Below are positions 23,986 to 35,209 of a DNA stretch of 64,000 nt, one piece after another. Under the pieces are notes generated by a model, which had not been told where the DNA came from, did no database searches, and worked only from the letters and a program-made list of their open reading frames with translations. The first letter of the stretch is position 1. Every line of letters starts with the position of its first letter. The DNA is from Aptenodytes patagonicus. Its lineage: Eukaryota; Chordata; Aves; Sphenisciformes; Spheniscidae. Position numbers and translations under genes: made by a program. Where the stretch lies: the NCBI RefSeq assembly GCF_965638725.1, contig NW_027472014.1, positions 248,001 through 312,000 of the forward strand, in the 5' to 3' direction.

Positions 23986-24229
23986 CCTCCTCATATTTCC
24001 TTCTGTTTTTCTTCCTCCTATTCCTATTATTCTGTTTATCCTCCTGTTCTTTATCCTCACCCTCTTGTTCCTTCTGTTCCTTTTTCCACCTTCTTCTCTT
24101 CTACTTCCTCCTCTTCCTTTTCCTTCCTTCCTTCTCCTCCTCCTCCTCCTCCTCCTCCTCCTCTTCATCTTCTCCTACCTCATATTCCTCATTTTCTTTC
24201 TCCTCATCATCCTGTTTTTTTCTCCTTGC
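23986..24229. repeat. Polypyrimidine tract, second part
   Basis: C/T-rich sequence with (TCC)n at about 24132-24165. It lies between a minus-strand and a plus-strand CR1 and is probably the other side of the tract at 22335-23180. Confidence 0.8.
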
Positions 24230-25024
24230 CAATTGCATGAGATTCAACAAGGCTCAGTGCCGGGTCCTGCACTTGGGTCATAACAACCGCATGCGACACC
24301 GTAGGCTTGGGGAGGAGTGGCTGGAAAGCTGCCTGTTGGAAAAGGACCTGGGGGTGTTGGTCGACAGCCGGCTGAACATGAGCCGGCAGTGTGCCCAGGT
24401 GGCCAAGGCGGCTGATAGCATCCTGGCTTGTATCAGAAAGAGTGTGGCCAGCAGGAGTAGGGAAGTGATCGTGCCCCTGTACTCGGCCCTGGTGAGGCCG
24501 CACCTCGAATACTGTGTTCAGTTTTGGGCCCCTCACTACAAGAAAGACTTTGAAGTGCTGGAGCGCGTCCAAAGAAGGGCAATGAAGCTGGTGAAGGCTC
24601 TAGAGCACAAGTCTTCTGAGGAGCGGCTGAGGCAACTGGGCTTGTTTAGCCGGCAGAAAAGGAGGCTCAGGGGAGACCTTATCGCTCTCTACAACCACCT
24701 GCAAGGAGGTTGTAGCGAGGGGGATGTCGGTCTCTTCTCCCAAGTAACAAGTGATAGGACAAGAGGAAACGGCCTCAAGTTGCGCCAGGGGAGGTTTAGA
24801 TTGGATGTTAGGAAAAATTTCTCCACCAAAAAGGCTTGTCAAGCTTTGGAACAGGCTGCCCAGGGAAGTGGTGGAGTCCCCATCCCTGGAGGTATTGAAA
24901 AGACGTGTAGACGTGGCACTTAGGGACATGGTTTAGCGGTGGACTTGGTAATGCTAGGTTAACAGTTGGACTCGATGATCTTAAAGGTCTTTTCCAACCT
25001 GAACGATTCTATGATTCTATGATG
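24230..25024 (+). mobile_element. CR1 LINE, 3' fragment (plus)
   Basis: Encodes the end of CR1 ORF2 ([44 protein letters not shown]) and ends with the CR1 tail ATTCTATGATTCTATG. A frameshift lies near the end of the coding part. Together with the minus-strand CR1 at 23181 it makes a divergent inverted pair around a pyrimidine tract. Confidence 0.95.
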
Positions 25025-26715
25025 CCAGGTTTGATGGTGTCAAAATAATAAAAAAATCACTTCTAGGGGAGCTGGAAGCCAGTTTTAATTTTAAACTCTT
25101 CTTTCACTGTAAGACATTCCAGAACAGCCACAAAATTACAAGCTCAGAGTTGAAACCAAGCGTTGTGACTGACTTGGAATTTTTTGTCCTTTTTCATTCA
25201 TCCACTGGTAGTTAGAGGAGGGAAAAAGGGGATTTCTTTCAGAAGAGAACATGTCTTTTCCCCTGTCCTTCTTCTTCTTTGCCAGTGCTCTGAATGTTGG
25301 TGGTTTTATTGTTGGGGTATTTTGGTGCTGTGTCACTGTAGTAATAGCTGTGATGAAGACACTAGAGACCATAGGCCAGGCGGAAGATGCCAGTGGAGAT
25401 CATCAGGCTGGAGAAGCCAAAGGAAAAAGCAGGGGGCTGGAGTTGCCTGGAGAGAGAGGGCCCAGTTTCCAAACTAGGTCAGCTCGTGTCCTCATCTCCC
25501 ATGCAGGAGGTGAATCACACACATGGACTGCAAAGCAATGTGAGCCATAGAAAAAGGCTTGCTTAGCTCCGGATTGCCCAGGGACATTTAATTGGAATTC
25601 AGGCCTTGCCAGCGGGAAGGAAACATGCCCTGCAAGCCCACGCTGAGGCATGAGACCTTGCCTGGGGCTAAGGGATATGTCAGGGGACGTAGGTGAGACC
25701 CCCAGCCCCTGGAGTGGCGGCTGGAGGATGGGTAGGTCAAAGGACCCTGATGGGAGCCCCGCAGGGCCTCGTACAGTGGACCAACGGGCACCTTCCCTTG
25801 TCACACAGAGCATCCCACGGGCTGGAAAAGGGATGCTCTGGAGAGTTTCTGGCAAATGTCTGGAGAAGAGCTGCTCCCCCCACCGGCTTCTCCCAGGGGC
25901 CGTCTCAGCTCCGGCGCCCTTCCCAAGGACAGCCCCACCAGGTGGGTGCAGTCAGCATTGCAGGGAAGAACAGGCAACAGCCACAACAGTCAGCACTGCG
26001 GGAAAGCTGGGACCCCAGAGAGCCTCCCAGGCTCTCCAATCCCAGCCTAGCCCAGTGTGTGTGAGACAGTGGCCAGAAGAGTGGGGTTTTAATCTAGGCT
26101 ACCTACTAACTAACGATCTATGTGAGAGTACAACCCGATCCGGTGTTACGCATAATATCAGCACTGTGAAGAGATGTGACGTTCAAATGGAAAATGAGAC
26201 AGTTTGAACATGTTTTAACAGCTTGCAGGAATAAAAAGGGGAAGCACTGTAAATATAAAAAAATACAATAAAATAAATGTCTGAACCTTCTGTGACAAGT
26301 TATGTCCTATCAAAGTGCATGTCTGCTCGGTCAGGATGCTGAACCCCCACTGCACCCACATCCAGCCCTGACCAAAAGGGGACAGAGAGAGACACAGAGT
26401 GACTTTGCAGAAACAGCATTTGGCTCAGGGGGACGTGCAGGGCAACAGGCACCCCGACAAACCGATAACAAGTGCCCACAGGTCACCGGAAAGAGCAGGT
26501 TTGGCTTTCTGCCTGAAACATGTTTCAGGAATTGCTCTGAGGATTTTTTCTTCCACCTTCATCATCTCCACTGCCAGCTCTTCACAGTGACAGTCAAGCA
26601 AAGTGAATGCAACCTGCAAGGACTAGGAGCAGAGATGAGGCTAATTCCAGAGCAGGAGGGAGATTCCCACTAGAGCTGATGAGGTTGCCCAGGCCAGGAG
26701 GTCTAAGCTCACAGC
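25025..26715. other. Unassigned sequence
   Basis: No gene family is recognised. An open minus-strand stretch at about 26425-26619 could be an old exon but lacks supporting splice sites. An A-rich, AATAAA-containing segment lies near 26230-26280. Confidence 0.35.
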
Positions 26716-27792
26716 TTAGACAGGTGGACTCTGCGCTGGGTCAAAAACTGGCTGGACGGCCGGGCCCAGAGAGTTGTGGTGAATGGAGTTAAATCCAGTT
26801 GGCAGCCGGTCACGAGTGGTGTTCCCCAGGGCTCAGTTTTGGGGCCGGTCTTGTTCAATATCTTTATCAATGATCTGGATGAGGGGATTGAGTGCACCCT
26901 CAGTAAGTTTGCAGACGACACCAAGTTGGGCAGGAGTGCTGATCTGCTCGACGGTAGGAAGGCTCTGCAGAGGGACCTGGACAGGCTGGATCGATGGGCC
27001 CAGGTCAACTGTATGAGGTTCAACAAGGCCAAGTGCCGGGTCCTGCACTTCGGCCACAACAACCCCATGCAGCGCTACAGGCTTGGGAAGGAGTGGCTGG
27101 AAAGCTGCCTGTCGGAAAAGGACCTGGAGGTGCTGGTCGACAGCCGGCTGAACATGAGCTGGCACTGTGCCCGGGCGGCCAAGAAGGCCAATGGCATCCT
27201 GGCCTGTATCAGAAAGAGTGTGGCCAGCAGGAGTAGGGAAGTGATCGTGCCCCTGTACTCGGCCCTGGTGAGGCCGCACCTCGAATACTGTGTTCAGTTT
27301 TGGGCTCCTGACTACAAGAAGGACGTCGAGGTGCTGGAGCGTGTCCAGAGAAGGGCAACGAGGCTGGTGAGGGGTCTGGAGAACAAGTCTTCTGAGGAGC
27401 GGCTGAGGGAACTGGGACTGTTTAGCCTGGAGAAAAGCAGGCTGAGGGGAGACCTCATCGCTCTCTACATCTACCTGTAGCGAGGGGGATGTCGGTCTCT
27501 TCTCCCAAGTAACTAGCGATAGGACGAGAGGAAATGGCCTCAAGTTGTGCCAGGGGAGGTTTAGATTGGACGTGAGGAAAAATGTCTTTACTGAAAGAGT
27601 GGTGAAACATTGGAACAGGCTGCCCAGGGAAGTGGTGGAGTCCCCATCCCTGGAGGTATTTAAAAGATGAGTAGATGAGGCACTTAGGGACATGGTTTAG
27701 TGGGCATGGTGGTGCTGGGTCGATGGTTGGACTCGATGATCTTAGAGGTCTTTTCCAACCTCAATGATTCTATGATTCTATGATTCTATGAC
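26716..27792 (+). mobile_element. CR1 LINE, longer 3' fragment (plus)
   Basis: Starts inside the reverse transcriptase domain: a [19 protein letters not shown] block and the catalytic FADDTKL box are present. It runs through the ORF2 C-terminus to the (ATTCTATG)n tail at 27765-27792. A premature stop after ...DLIALYIYL (27478) breaks the frame. It is 5'-truncated, as most CR1 copies are. Confidence 0.95.
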
Positions 27793-28670
27793 TGTCGCAG
27801 TGTATGGCGCTGGCTGACGCCAAGGACGTGGGCCAGCTGGCGTGAGCAAGGCTGGGAAGTGGGGTGCTGGTGCCGGTGCCAGGACAGCGCTGCTCGGCCA
27901 GACCCTGCCTCCTCCCAGCGCCACTCTTTCCTCTGTCACTCTGCAGGCATAGCCAGTCATAGGCAATGCAAGCCCCAAGCCTCAGCCACTGTCCGAGGCC
28001 ACCATCCTCCTTTAGCCATGAGCAAGATCTCAAACTCCTTTTCGTCTACAGGAGAAGGGTTTTTAATAGAAATGGATGCACATGGCACAGTCTATTCCGG
28101 AATAGCCACAGTTGCTAAAATCTTTCCGTGTCCTGGATGGATGGTTTTCAGGACCAGCTCCTGGGTCCACTTCCACCGGGGCTAGCGATAGCTGTATTTC
28201 AGGTAGGTAATTCAGATTTCATCCTTTGTCCCCTGACCATCCCCACAGGCCCAGCAGCACAGAAAGTCACAGTGGGCTGCGTTTGGGCAACTTGCTCCAC
28301 GGGGCTCGTGGCGAATGTTGTGTCTGCATCCCTGCTCTTGTGTTCTCCCTGTAGGGTCCTGGTCAACAAAACAAGCTGTTTGCCCTGGAAATGACCATCG
28401 TGGCTAAAGATGGACTCCTCTTGGTGGATGCCAGCCAAGCTGTGGGAATGTCTCTGGCACACATGCTGTTCCAGCTTTCAATCCCCAAGATGCCGGAATT
28501 AAGGCAGGTCCAACCGGAAGAAAATTGGCCGTTTTTACTGAAAGAGGGGAGGAAGCACCAGCACTGAGGAGCCGTTCATATCCTGCCAAGAGCCACATGG
28601 AAATGAAATGTGTGGTGAGCTTAGGCAGGACTACTCATGGAGCTACTCCATGGCAGGTGCTACTCCATGG
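27793..28670 (+). other. Possible exons of an unrecognised gene
   Basis: Two plus-strand stretches look exon-like. One at about 28020-28110 reads STGEGFLIEMDAHGTVYSG. The other starts after a TGTAG acceptor-like site at about 28355 and includes EMTIVAKDGLLLVDASQAVG and MSLAHMLFQLSIPKMPELR, and stays open to about 28566. I do not recognise the family. No downstream exons were found. Confidence 0.3.
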
Positions 28671-28679
28671 AGCAGCACA

Positions 28680-28752
28680 CTTGGGTATTAAGGCTTTATC
28701 AGAGTTGGGTGTTAAGGCTTTATCCCACTTGGGTGTTAAGGCTTTATCCTTG
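28680..28752. repeat. 28-bp repeat, three units
   Basis: TTGGGTGTTAAGGCTTTATC occurs three times in tandem with minor changes. Confidence 0.8.
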
Positions 28753-29844
28753 GCATCCACGGCTGGATGAGCGCCAGAAAGCAAGGAGGGAGATCCTTCG
28801 AGGCGCCAGGGGAGGGGAGTGAGGGGAGACTCCCCAGCAACAAGATTTTTCACTCTCTTTATTAAAAAAGAAAAAAACAAAAAAACAAACAGTAAATTTC
28901 CTTCCAAAGACCCAAGCACAGCACATCTTCCAAAAGTTGATGGCATCGCTGGTCTTTGCCTCTCCGTTGCAACAGTCGAGATACCATAAAAACCTGTTCC
29001 TCTGCACGCTTCAGTACAGCCAAAAGCATTAGCAAATCTGCCAGTCCTTTTTGGTAGCCTGATGTATTGCAGCACTGGGGATTGGATTTTTTTTTCCCCC
29101 CTCCCCAAAAGTGAAACCGTATGGGGGATCTCTTATCTCACTGATTTTTCTATCATAAATGAAACTTTTAAAAAAGTTAAAATTGTGTAATTTACAAACT
29201 GACTTGCGTTGTTTAAACTGTAACTGCCAAATAGCTGTAGCATACAATGTATTAGGTGCACTTAAGCAGTTCGGTATTTGTTCTGAATGTTTAAAAAGAG
29301 GCAACTGAATGTTATGGGGTTTTTCCCAATGTTTTGAGAGAGTGCTCTGAGGGACTTTATTTCTGCCTTGCTTTTCACGGCACGTTTCCCTCGCAGTGCA
29401 GTAGCATCTCTCTTGGGCAGTGCAGCTGGCCAGATGTCCCTCCTAATTATGTAACCCACAAAAAAAACCCCTAGTCAAATTGTAACTGTATTTTGGAGAA
29501 AGAGAATGTAATGGTATCAACTCACAGCTATGCAAGTTAAATCAATGCAAAAGGAAAATCAAATACTTGTATACCAGAAGTATTTTTATTGGAGGTATAT
29601 AAACATACGCACAACTTTTTAGCATGATGTGAATTACTGAGATTTGTTGGGTTTTTTTTTCATTTTCCTCTTTAAAGTTTTACACTTCACTTTCAGCTTT
29701 ATTGACCAAGCAAGCAAGATGTGCAGCAGCAGCATCAAGGGCTGTAGCTGTTGCGGTGGATCTGTAAGCGTAGATTCTGATGACGGCACAACCTTGTCCT
29801 GCAGCCTCGCAGGGTTATCTCCCTGCAGCAGTGCTGTGAGGAAG
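28753..29844. other. Unassigned sequence
   Basis: AT-rich with poly-A and poly-T runs near 28860 and 29650. No coding exon is recognised. It could be untranslated sequence. Confidence 0.35.
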
Positions 29845-30006
29845 TGTTGTGGTTTAACCCGGCAGGCAGCTAAACAGCGCACAGCCGTTCACTCACTCCC
29901 CCCCGCCTCCCAGTGGGATGGGGGAGAGAATCGCGGAGAGGAAAGAAAAGTAAAATTTGTGGGTTGAGATAACGACAGTTTAACAGGACAGAAAAGGAAG
30001 GGAAAA

Positions 30007-30056
<50 letters not shown>

Positions 30057-30452
30057 ATGATAAAAGAATATAGAAAATAAGTGATGCACAATGCAGTTGC
30101 TCACCACCCGCTGACCGATGCCCAGCCAGCTCCCGAGCAGCGGTCACCCCTCCCCTGGCTAACTCCCCCCAGTTTATGTACTGAGCATGACGTCATATGG
30201 TGTGGAATGTCCCTTTGGCTGGTTTGGGTCAGCTGTCCTGGCTGTGCCCCCTCCCAGCCTCTCACTGGCAGGGCATGAGAAGCTGAAAAGTCCTTCACTA
30301 GTGCAAGCACTACTTAGCAACTACTACAACATCGATAAACACATCGATAACATCGGTGTGTTCTCAAGATTATTCTCATCCTAAATCCAAAAGACAGCAC
30401 CGTACCGGCTACTAGGAAGGAAATTAACTCTATCCCAGCTGAAACCGGGACA
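29845..30452. mobile_element. Solo LTR of an avian ERV family, copy 1
   Basis: Begins TGTTGTGGTTTAACCC and ends ACCGGGACA, flanked by the 5-bp direct repeat GGAAG (29840-29844 and 30453-30457). The internal phrases GGGATGGGGGAGAGAATCG and TGAGCATGACGTCATATGG also occur in the LTR at 62204. A 5-bp duplication fits ERVL or related elements rather than the 6-bp ERV1/ERV2 family here. A TAC microsatellite (about 30007-30056) has grown inside it. Confidence 0.8.
30007..30056. repeat. (TAC)n microsatellite inside the LTR
   Basis: About 16 ACT/TAC units. The LTR copy at 62204 has an (AAT/AAC)n tract at the equivalent place. Confidence 0.9.
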
Positions 30453-31390
30453 GGAAGGGATGAGACATTTTCCAATACCAGCGGGAGTGTTTACTTTTAT
30501 GCTAAGAATGAGTTCAAAATTGTATCAATTAGTCTTAATACTGATTTTAAGTGTTCAAATCACTCTAGCTTTTAAAGGAGGTGGTGTATTTCGAGCTGAC
30601 TTGTTTACCTAGAATCCTCCTTTAGCTCAACGACTGTCCTATCCCTTATTCTGACTGACTTCCTCTACTTTCTTCTGTGCTATTTTTTTAATATGCTGAA
30701 ATATAATTTGGGGGTTTTGTTTTCTAGATGTCTTGTTGTAAGCGTCTCGTGGTGCTCAAGAGAGACCCCCCAGCCCAGGTTTGCCTGCCGGTCGTGAAGC
30801 GTACTGACGGTAAGGGGCCAGCCCTGTGTCTGGAGGCTCCTGGCTCTGTCTCCAGTGGGTGCCCCGCAGGTGCGGTGGCGAGGGCTGTCTGGTGGGGAGA
30901 GTCCGGGGCCGACAGGGACCAGGGACGTTTGTGGCCCTGGGGAGCCCGTCCCAGCCGGGGAACGGAGCGGGAGCATCGCGGAGCAGAGCCTGGGCAAGAG
31001 ACGTGGCACCATCCCCTGGCACACTGCCCCTCCATGGGGCAGCCATCAGCCCCACAGGGGCAGGGGCTGGGGGGGCTGCAACCATTTGGGGGGCTGCCCC
31101 CCCTTTATTTTTCTAGCAGAGCTTCCCTTTTGGGGGGTGGGCGGCGTGTACATATGCAAACGGCAATTTTTAAGTACCGAGCTGCCGGTCAGGGCCGTTT
31201 CCCTCATTTTGTTGCTTTTTTTTGGGGTGAATAAAAAGGGGTGGGAAGGGGCTGGGGGGGTGATGACATCATTTGAGGCACCCCAAAGTCACTAGGGGGG
31301 CAATGATGCAGCAGAGGAGCAGGTGAGTGGGGGATGGGGGGGGCCCAAAACAGGGGAGTCACAGCCCCAAAATGCCTGAAAATTCGGGGG
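30453..31390. other. Unassigned, partly G-rich sequence
   Basis: No gene is recognised. The second half has many GGGG runs on the plus strand. Confidence 0.35.
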
Positions 31391-32150
31391 GGGGGTGGGT
31401 GGTGGTGGTGTAGGTTTTAAAAAATATTAAAAACTGTAAGTATGGATGTGAGGCAGTGAAATAGAGAAAAATCTCTCATTTGTATATATATTGAAAAATA
31501 ATACTCATTGATATATATAAAAAGATTTCAAAATAAAACCCTATATCTACTATATCATATAAAGGATTTTAGAATATCAATGTATTCTAAATAGAGATAT
31601 ATAGGCTTTTAAAATACAAAAATAACTCATGTATCTATAAATGAAAAAATAAAGGACTTGAAAATGCAAAAAAGATTATATAGGAAGGAATTTAAAATAG
31701 AAAAAAGTCTGAATAGATAGAGCTAGCTACACTTCCTATGTGTTACATAGTAAGTCTTAAGTAGGTATTATATGTAATCTAAATAGAGATTGTATGTAAG
31801 TGTAAATATATTTAAGTCTAAATAGATATAATTGTAAGTAGATATCTAAGTCTAAAAAGATACTAAAAATAGGTAAGTCTAAACAGATAGCTAGTCTAAA
31901 GAAATGGCCTATATAATAAGTGTAAATAGGTATATAAGTGTAAATAGATATATTCTATAGAAGTGTAAATAGACATAGTCTAAATAGATATAATATGTAA
32001 CTAAATAGATGAAAGTGTATCTATAATGTATAAGTCTAAACAGATATTATATGTAGGTGTAAATAGATAATATAAATAAAACAGATTCCTTAAATATACA
32101 TGTGTGTAAATAGATGCATAAGTGTAAATGTCTATGCTATATAAGGTTTT
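31391..32150. repeat. AT-rich tandem repeat (TAAGTGTAAATAGATATA type)
   Basis: Degenerate units of about 16-20 bp such as AAGTGTAAATAGATATA and AAGTCTAAATAGATAT recur, most densely from 31730 to 32140. No coding potential. Confidence 0.7.
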
Positions 32151-32640
32151 CAAAATGCGAAGAAACCCTATTTTTAGAAAGGACTGAAAAACTTAACCCC
32201 CCCTGTAAAGTCTATTGAAGATGTAAAAGCGCTTTCAAAAGCTGCCCCTTCCCCCTTCTCTTTTTCCCCCTTTTCCCATCCCGATTTGGTGTCGATTCCC
32301 CCAAACGGGGACTCTCCCCTGTGGGGCTGTAGACGCAGAGCGGGAGCTGCCGCCACAGCACAAAAATACCACAAAATGCAACGTGGGAAAAAAACCCCAA
32401 TTTTTTTGGAAAATAACCAATTTGGGGCTCCCGGGAAAGCCAAATTGACCTGGATTTGTGTAGCTGGAAAGCAGGAAAAAACCCAACCCCCTCCCATTTT
32501 CATGCACAAAACGAAAAGCAAAAATCACCAATTTTTATGTTGTGGAAAAGCGCCAAAAAAACCCAGAACTGAGTATTTTGGAAAAGCAAAACCCCAAATT
32601 CTTATATTATGGAAAAGCAAAAAAACCCTCAAAAAAACAG
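32151..32640. other. Unassigned A-rich sequence
   Basis: Repeated AAAACCCC/AAATTTTT phrases and GGAAAAGC at about 32546, 32580 and 32608. No gene is seen. Confidence 0.35.
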
Positions 32641-33070
32641 TGACCAGAAGTCGGTACTGCAGCTCGGAAGCCACGCACGTGCAGTGGCGTCCCTGTGATC
32701 CACGCTGCCGTCTGCCGGTAACACGGATGCGATGCTGTGGTGCCTGCAGGGTGGTGCCGCCATGCTCGTTGCTGCCTCCCGGTAAGGCAATGCTGCTGCC
32801 GCCCTACGTGCGCGGTGTCGGCGCGCGCTCGGCAAAGCGCGGAACTGCGGCGCCGGTGCCACCCCCGGGCACACGCCGCCCGGCGGGTGCTCGCTGCTGC
32901 TGCCGCCTGGTGGCCGCAGCGCTGTTCTGCAGCGCCGGCACCGCACAGGTGGGCAGCCGCCGCCTTGGCTGGTGCCGCAGCATGGTGGTGTGCCGGGCGC
33001 GATTCCCGGTGGTGGGTGAGGGCCGGGACCACTGGTGAGGCGAGCGAGCCCCTTTGGCAGGTGTGGGGGG
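32641..33070. promoter_or_regulatory. CpG-rich island-like segment
   Basis: High GC with many CpG pairs (for example GCGCGCGCTCGGCAAAGCGC at 32821). It contrasts with the A-rich sequence to its left. It could be an unmethylated promoter, but no attached gene was identified. Confidence 0.35.
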
Positions 33071-33873
33071 TGTCTCCTGCCCGCTAGCCACCCGGGGGTG
33101 GCGGGACGGGAAGCTTCAAACCTCCCTCTGCGGCAGGCTCCTGGTCCGCTGGAGGTGAGCCGAGTCAGGGCAGCCCCAGGGAGTTACCCGAGAGCTGACA
33201 GAAGGGAAGAGGGGAAGGCCACCCTCCCTGGCTCAGACACCAGGCACCTCCCCAACTTTCCAGGGCTCCCCCTGAGCCTCTCCTGGCCCCGCTCGCGCCG
33301 TGCAGCTGCCCCCAGCTCCAGCACCTCCCCTGAAGCCCGTCCCATAGCCCCAGGTCTCCCCTAGGACCTGTTGTGAAGGTGGCAAGCTGGCCCTCGAACG
33401 TGCTTGATTCTCCCTTAACGTGGGTGCCGTTAGCAGCAGTGCAGGGAAAGAGCAGCATCTCCAGAAGCCTCTGTGGAAGGAGGGGATTCGGCCAGGGGCG
33501 AGCTATGGTAGTAACGGTGGCTGCTTCTTCTTTCCCTCTCCCAGAAGCCACGCTGAGGACGCGGTTCTCCGTTCCTCCCCTGGGGATGCCATTGACTGCA
33601 CCCGCCTCAGGCTTGCGTGGGTTGTCTCTGCCCAGCCTCACTCTCCTCGCAGCATGGGGGTGAAAAGGAACAGGCGGAGCACTTGCTGGCTGTGGACAGG
33701 AGCTGCCGTGGCTGAAGCTGGAGAGGGCAGAGAAAGGTAAAGAAGATGAAATTGAAGGCCACCTGTCCGGCAGCTGCCTCCAGCTGCAGGCAAGAGGGAG
33801 CCTGCCTCTCCGGGTGAGGAAGGATCCCTCTTCGTAGTCCGCAGCAGGCCAGGCCACCAACGTGCACCGTAGG
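33071..33873. other. Unassigned sequence
   Basis: GC-rich, without a recognised gene or repeat. Confidence 0.3.
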
Positions 33874-35150
33874 TCTGTATGCATAACCCAAAGCGCAGTA
33901 CGGCCATGTAGTGCACGAGCAAGCAAGGCTACGTGTCTAGGAAGCCTCATCTCGTAAGAGCTGTGAGACACCTACGTATTCTCTTAGGTGGAGGACAGCC
34001 AAGCGACTGGGGTTACAGAAGAGGAAGGGAGGAGAGAAGGAGAAAGAAGCATCTGACCTGTCAAATTCTCCTGGCAGCGCTGAGAGCGAGAGCTGCAGTG
34101 AGTCCGGGGCCCTCAGGGCCCTGTTGCCCCTCTTGTGCATCCCAGGCCCTCCCTGCCCCTCTCCTGGCTCTCTCTCTTTCCCATGCTGCTGTGATATTTT
34201 TTTTTTTTTTTGCTTCTCTGTACCTCTCCTGTCTATTCTTCTGTCCTGCTCCCTCTTCCTCTCTCCCTTTATCTCTCTTGTTCTACTGCTTCCTTTTCTT
34301 CTCTGCACTTTTGTCCTGCTCCCTCTCCCTTCTTTTTTTCACCCTCCGTCTCTGTCCTGCAGCCCATCACTGGTTTTTGCCTTTTCCATCTCTTTGTCCT
34401 GATCTGTATCTGTCTCTTTTTCCCCCACAATTTTTCTGGCCTCTTCCCTGGTGTTCTTCTCCTCTCTGCGCCTGGACGTGCTGCTCCATGTCCCTGCCTT
34501 CCTATCTCTCTCTCCCTCTCCTTCCTGCACAGCAGGGTTCGTATGCGTAACCAACATTGCAGTACAGCCATGTAGCATGTGTGCATGTGAGGCTATGTAT
34601 CTGGGAAGCCTCATATTATAAGAGCTGTACGACACCAACCTGTTCTCTTTGGTGGATGACAGTCAAGCGACCACAGCTACAGAGGAGGAAGGGAGGGGGG
34701 GGAGAGAGAGAGGCAAAGACGCGTCCGAACTGCCAAATTCTCCGAGCAGCTCTGAGAGCGGGAGCTGTGGTGAGTCCTGGACACCCGGGGCCGTGTCGTC
34801 TCTGTTCTGCATCCTGGTCCCTCCCTGCCCCCCCCTTCTCTTTCACTGCTGTCATTTTTTGTCGCTTCCCTGCACCTCTCCCCTTCTCGTTCTCCAAGTC
34901 CCCCTCTTTCTCTGTCATTCTACCTCTCTGTTTCCTTTTTCTCTCTGTGCTTCTGTCCTGTTCCCTGTCCCTCTTTTTTTCATCCTCTGTCCTGCAGCCC
35001 ATCACTATTTTTGTCTTTCTCCATCTATCTGTCTGCCTTCCTATCCCAATTTAATTTTTCCCCGTCTGCCCTTTAGCCCTTCACAATTCCCATCCCCCCT
35101 CCCAACTCTGTCTGGCTCCACGTCCCTATTTTTTAATTCCTCTCTGCCCT
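33874..35150. repeat. Tandem duplication of about 660 bp, two units
   Basis: 33874-34536 and 34537-35150 are diverged copies. Both start near GTATGC(A/G)TAACC, share AAGAGCTGT and GACAGYCAAGCGAC, and end in a long pyrimidine-rich part. Each contains an exon-like stretch followed by TGAGTCC; in the second it reads DDSQATTATEEEG and is open up to a GTGAGT donor. The first has a frameshift there. They could be duplicated exons of an unknown gene or a repeat unit. Confidence 0.7.
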
Positions 35151-35209
35151 GTAGTCTAGATATACTTTTTCTTTCTTAGATTCTCTCGTTCTAGGTCCCT
35201 GTCCCCCCT

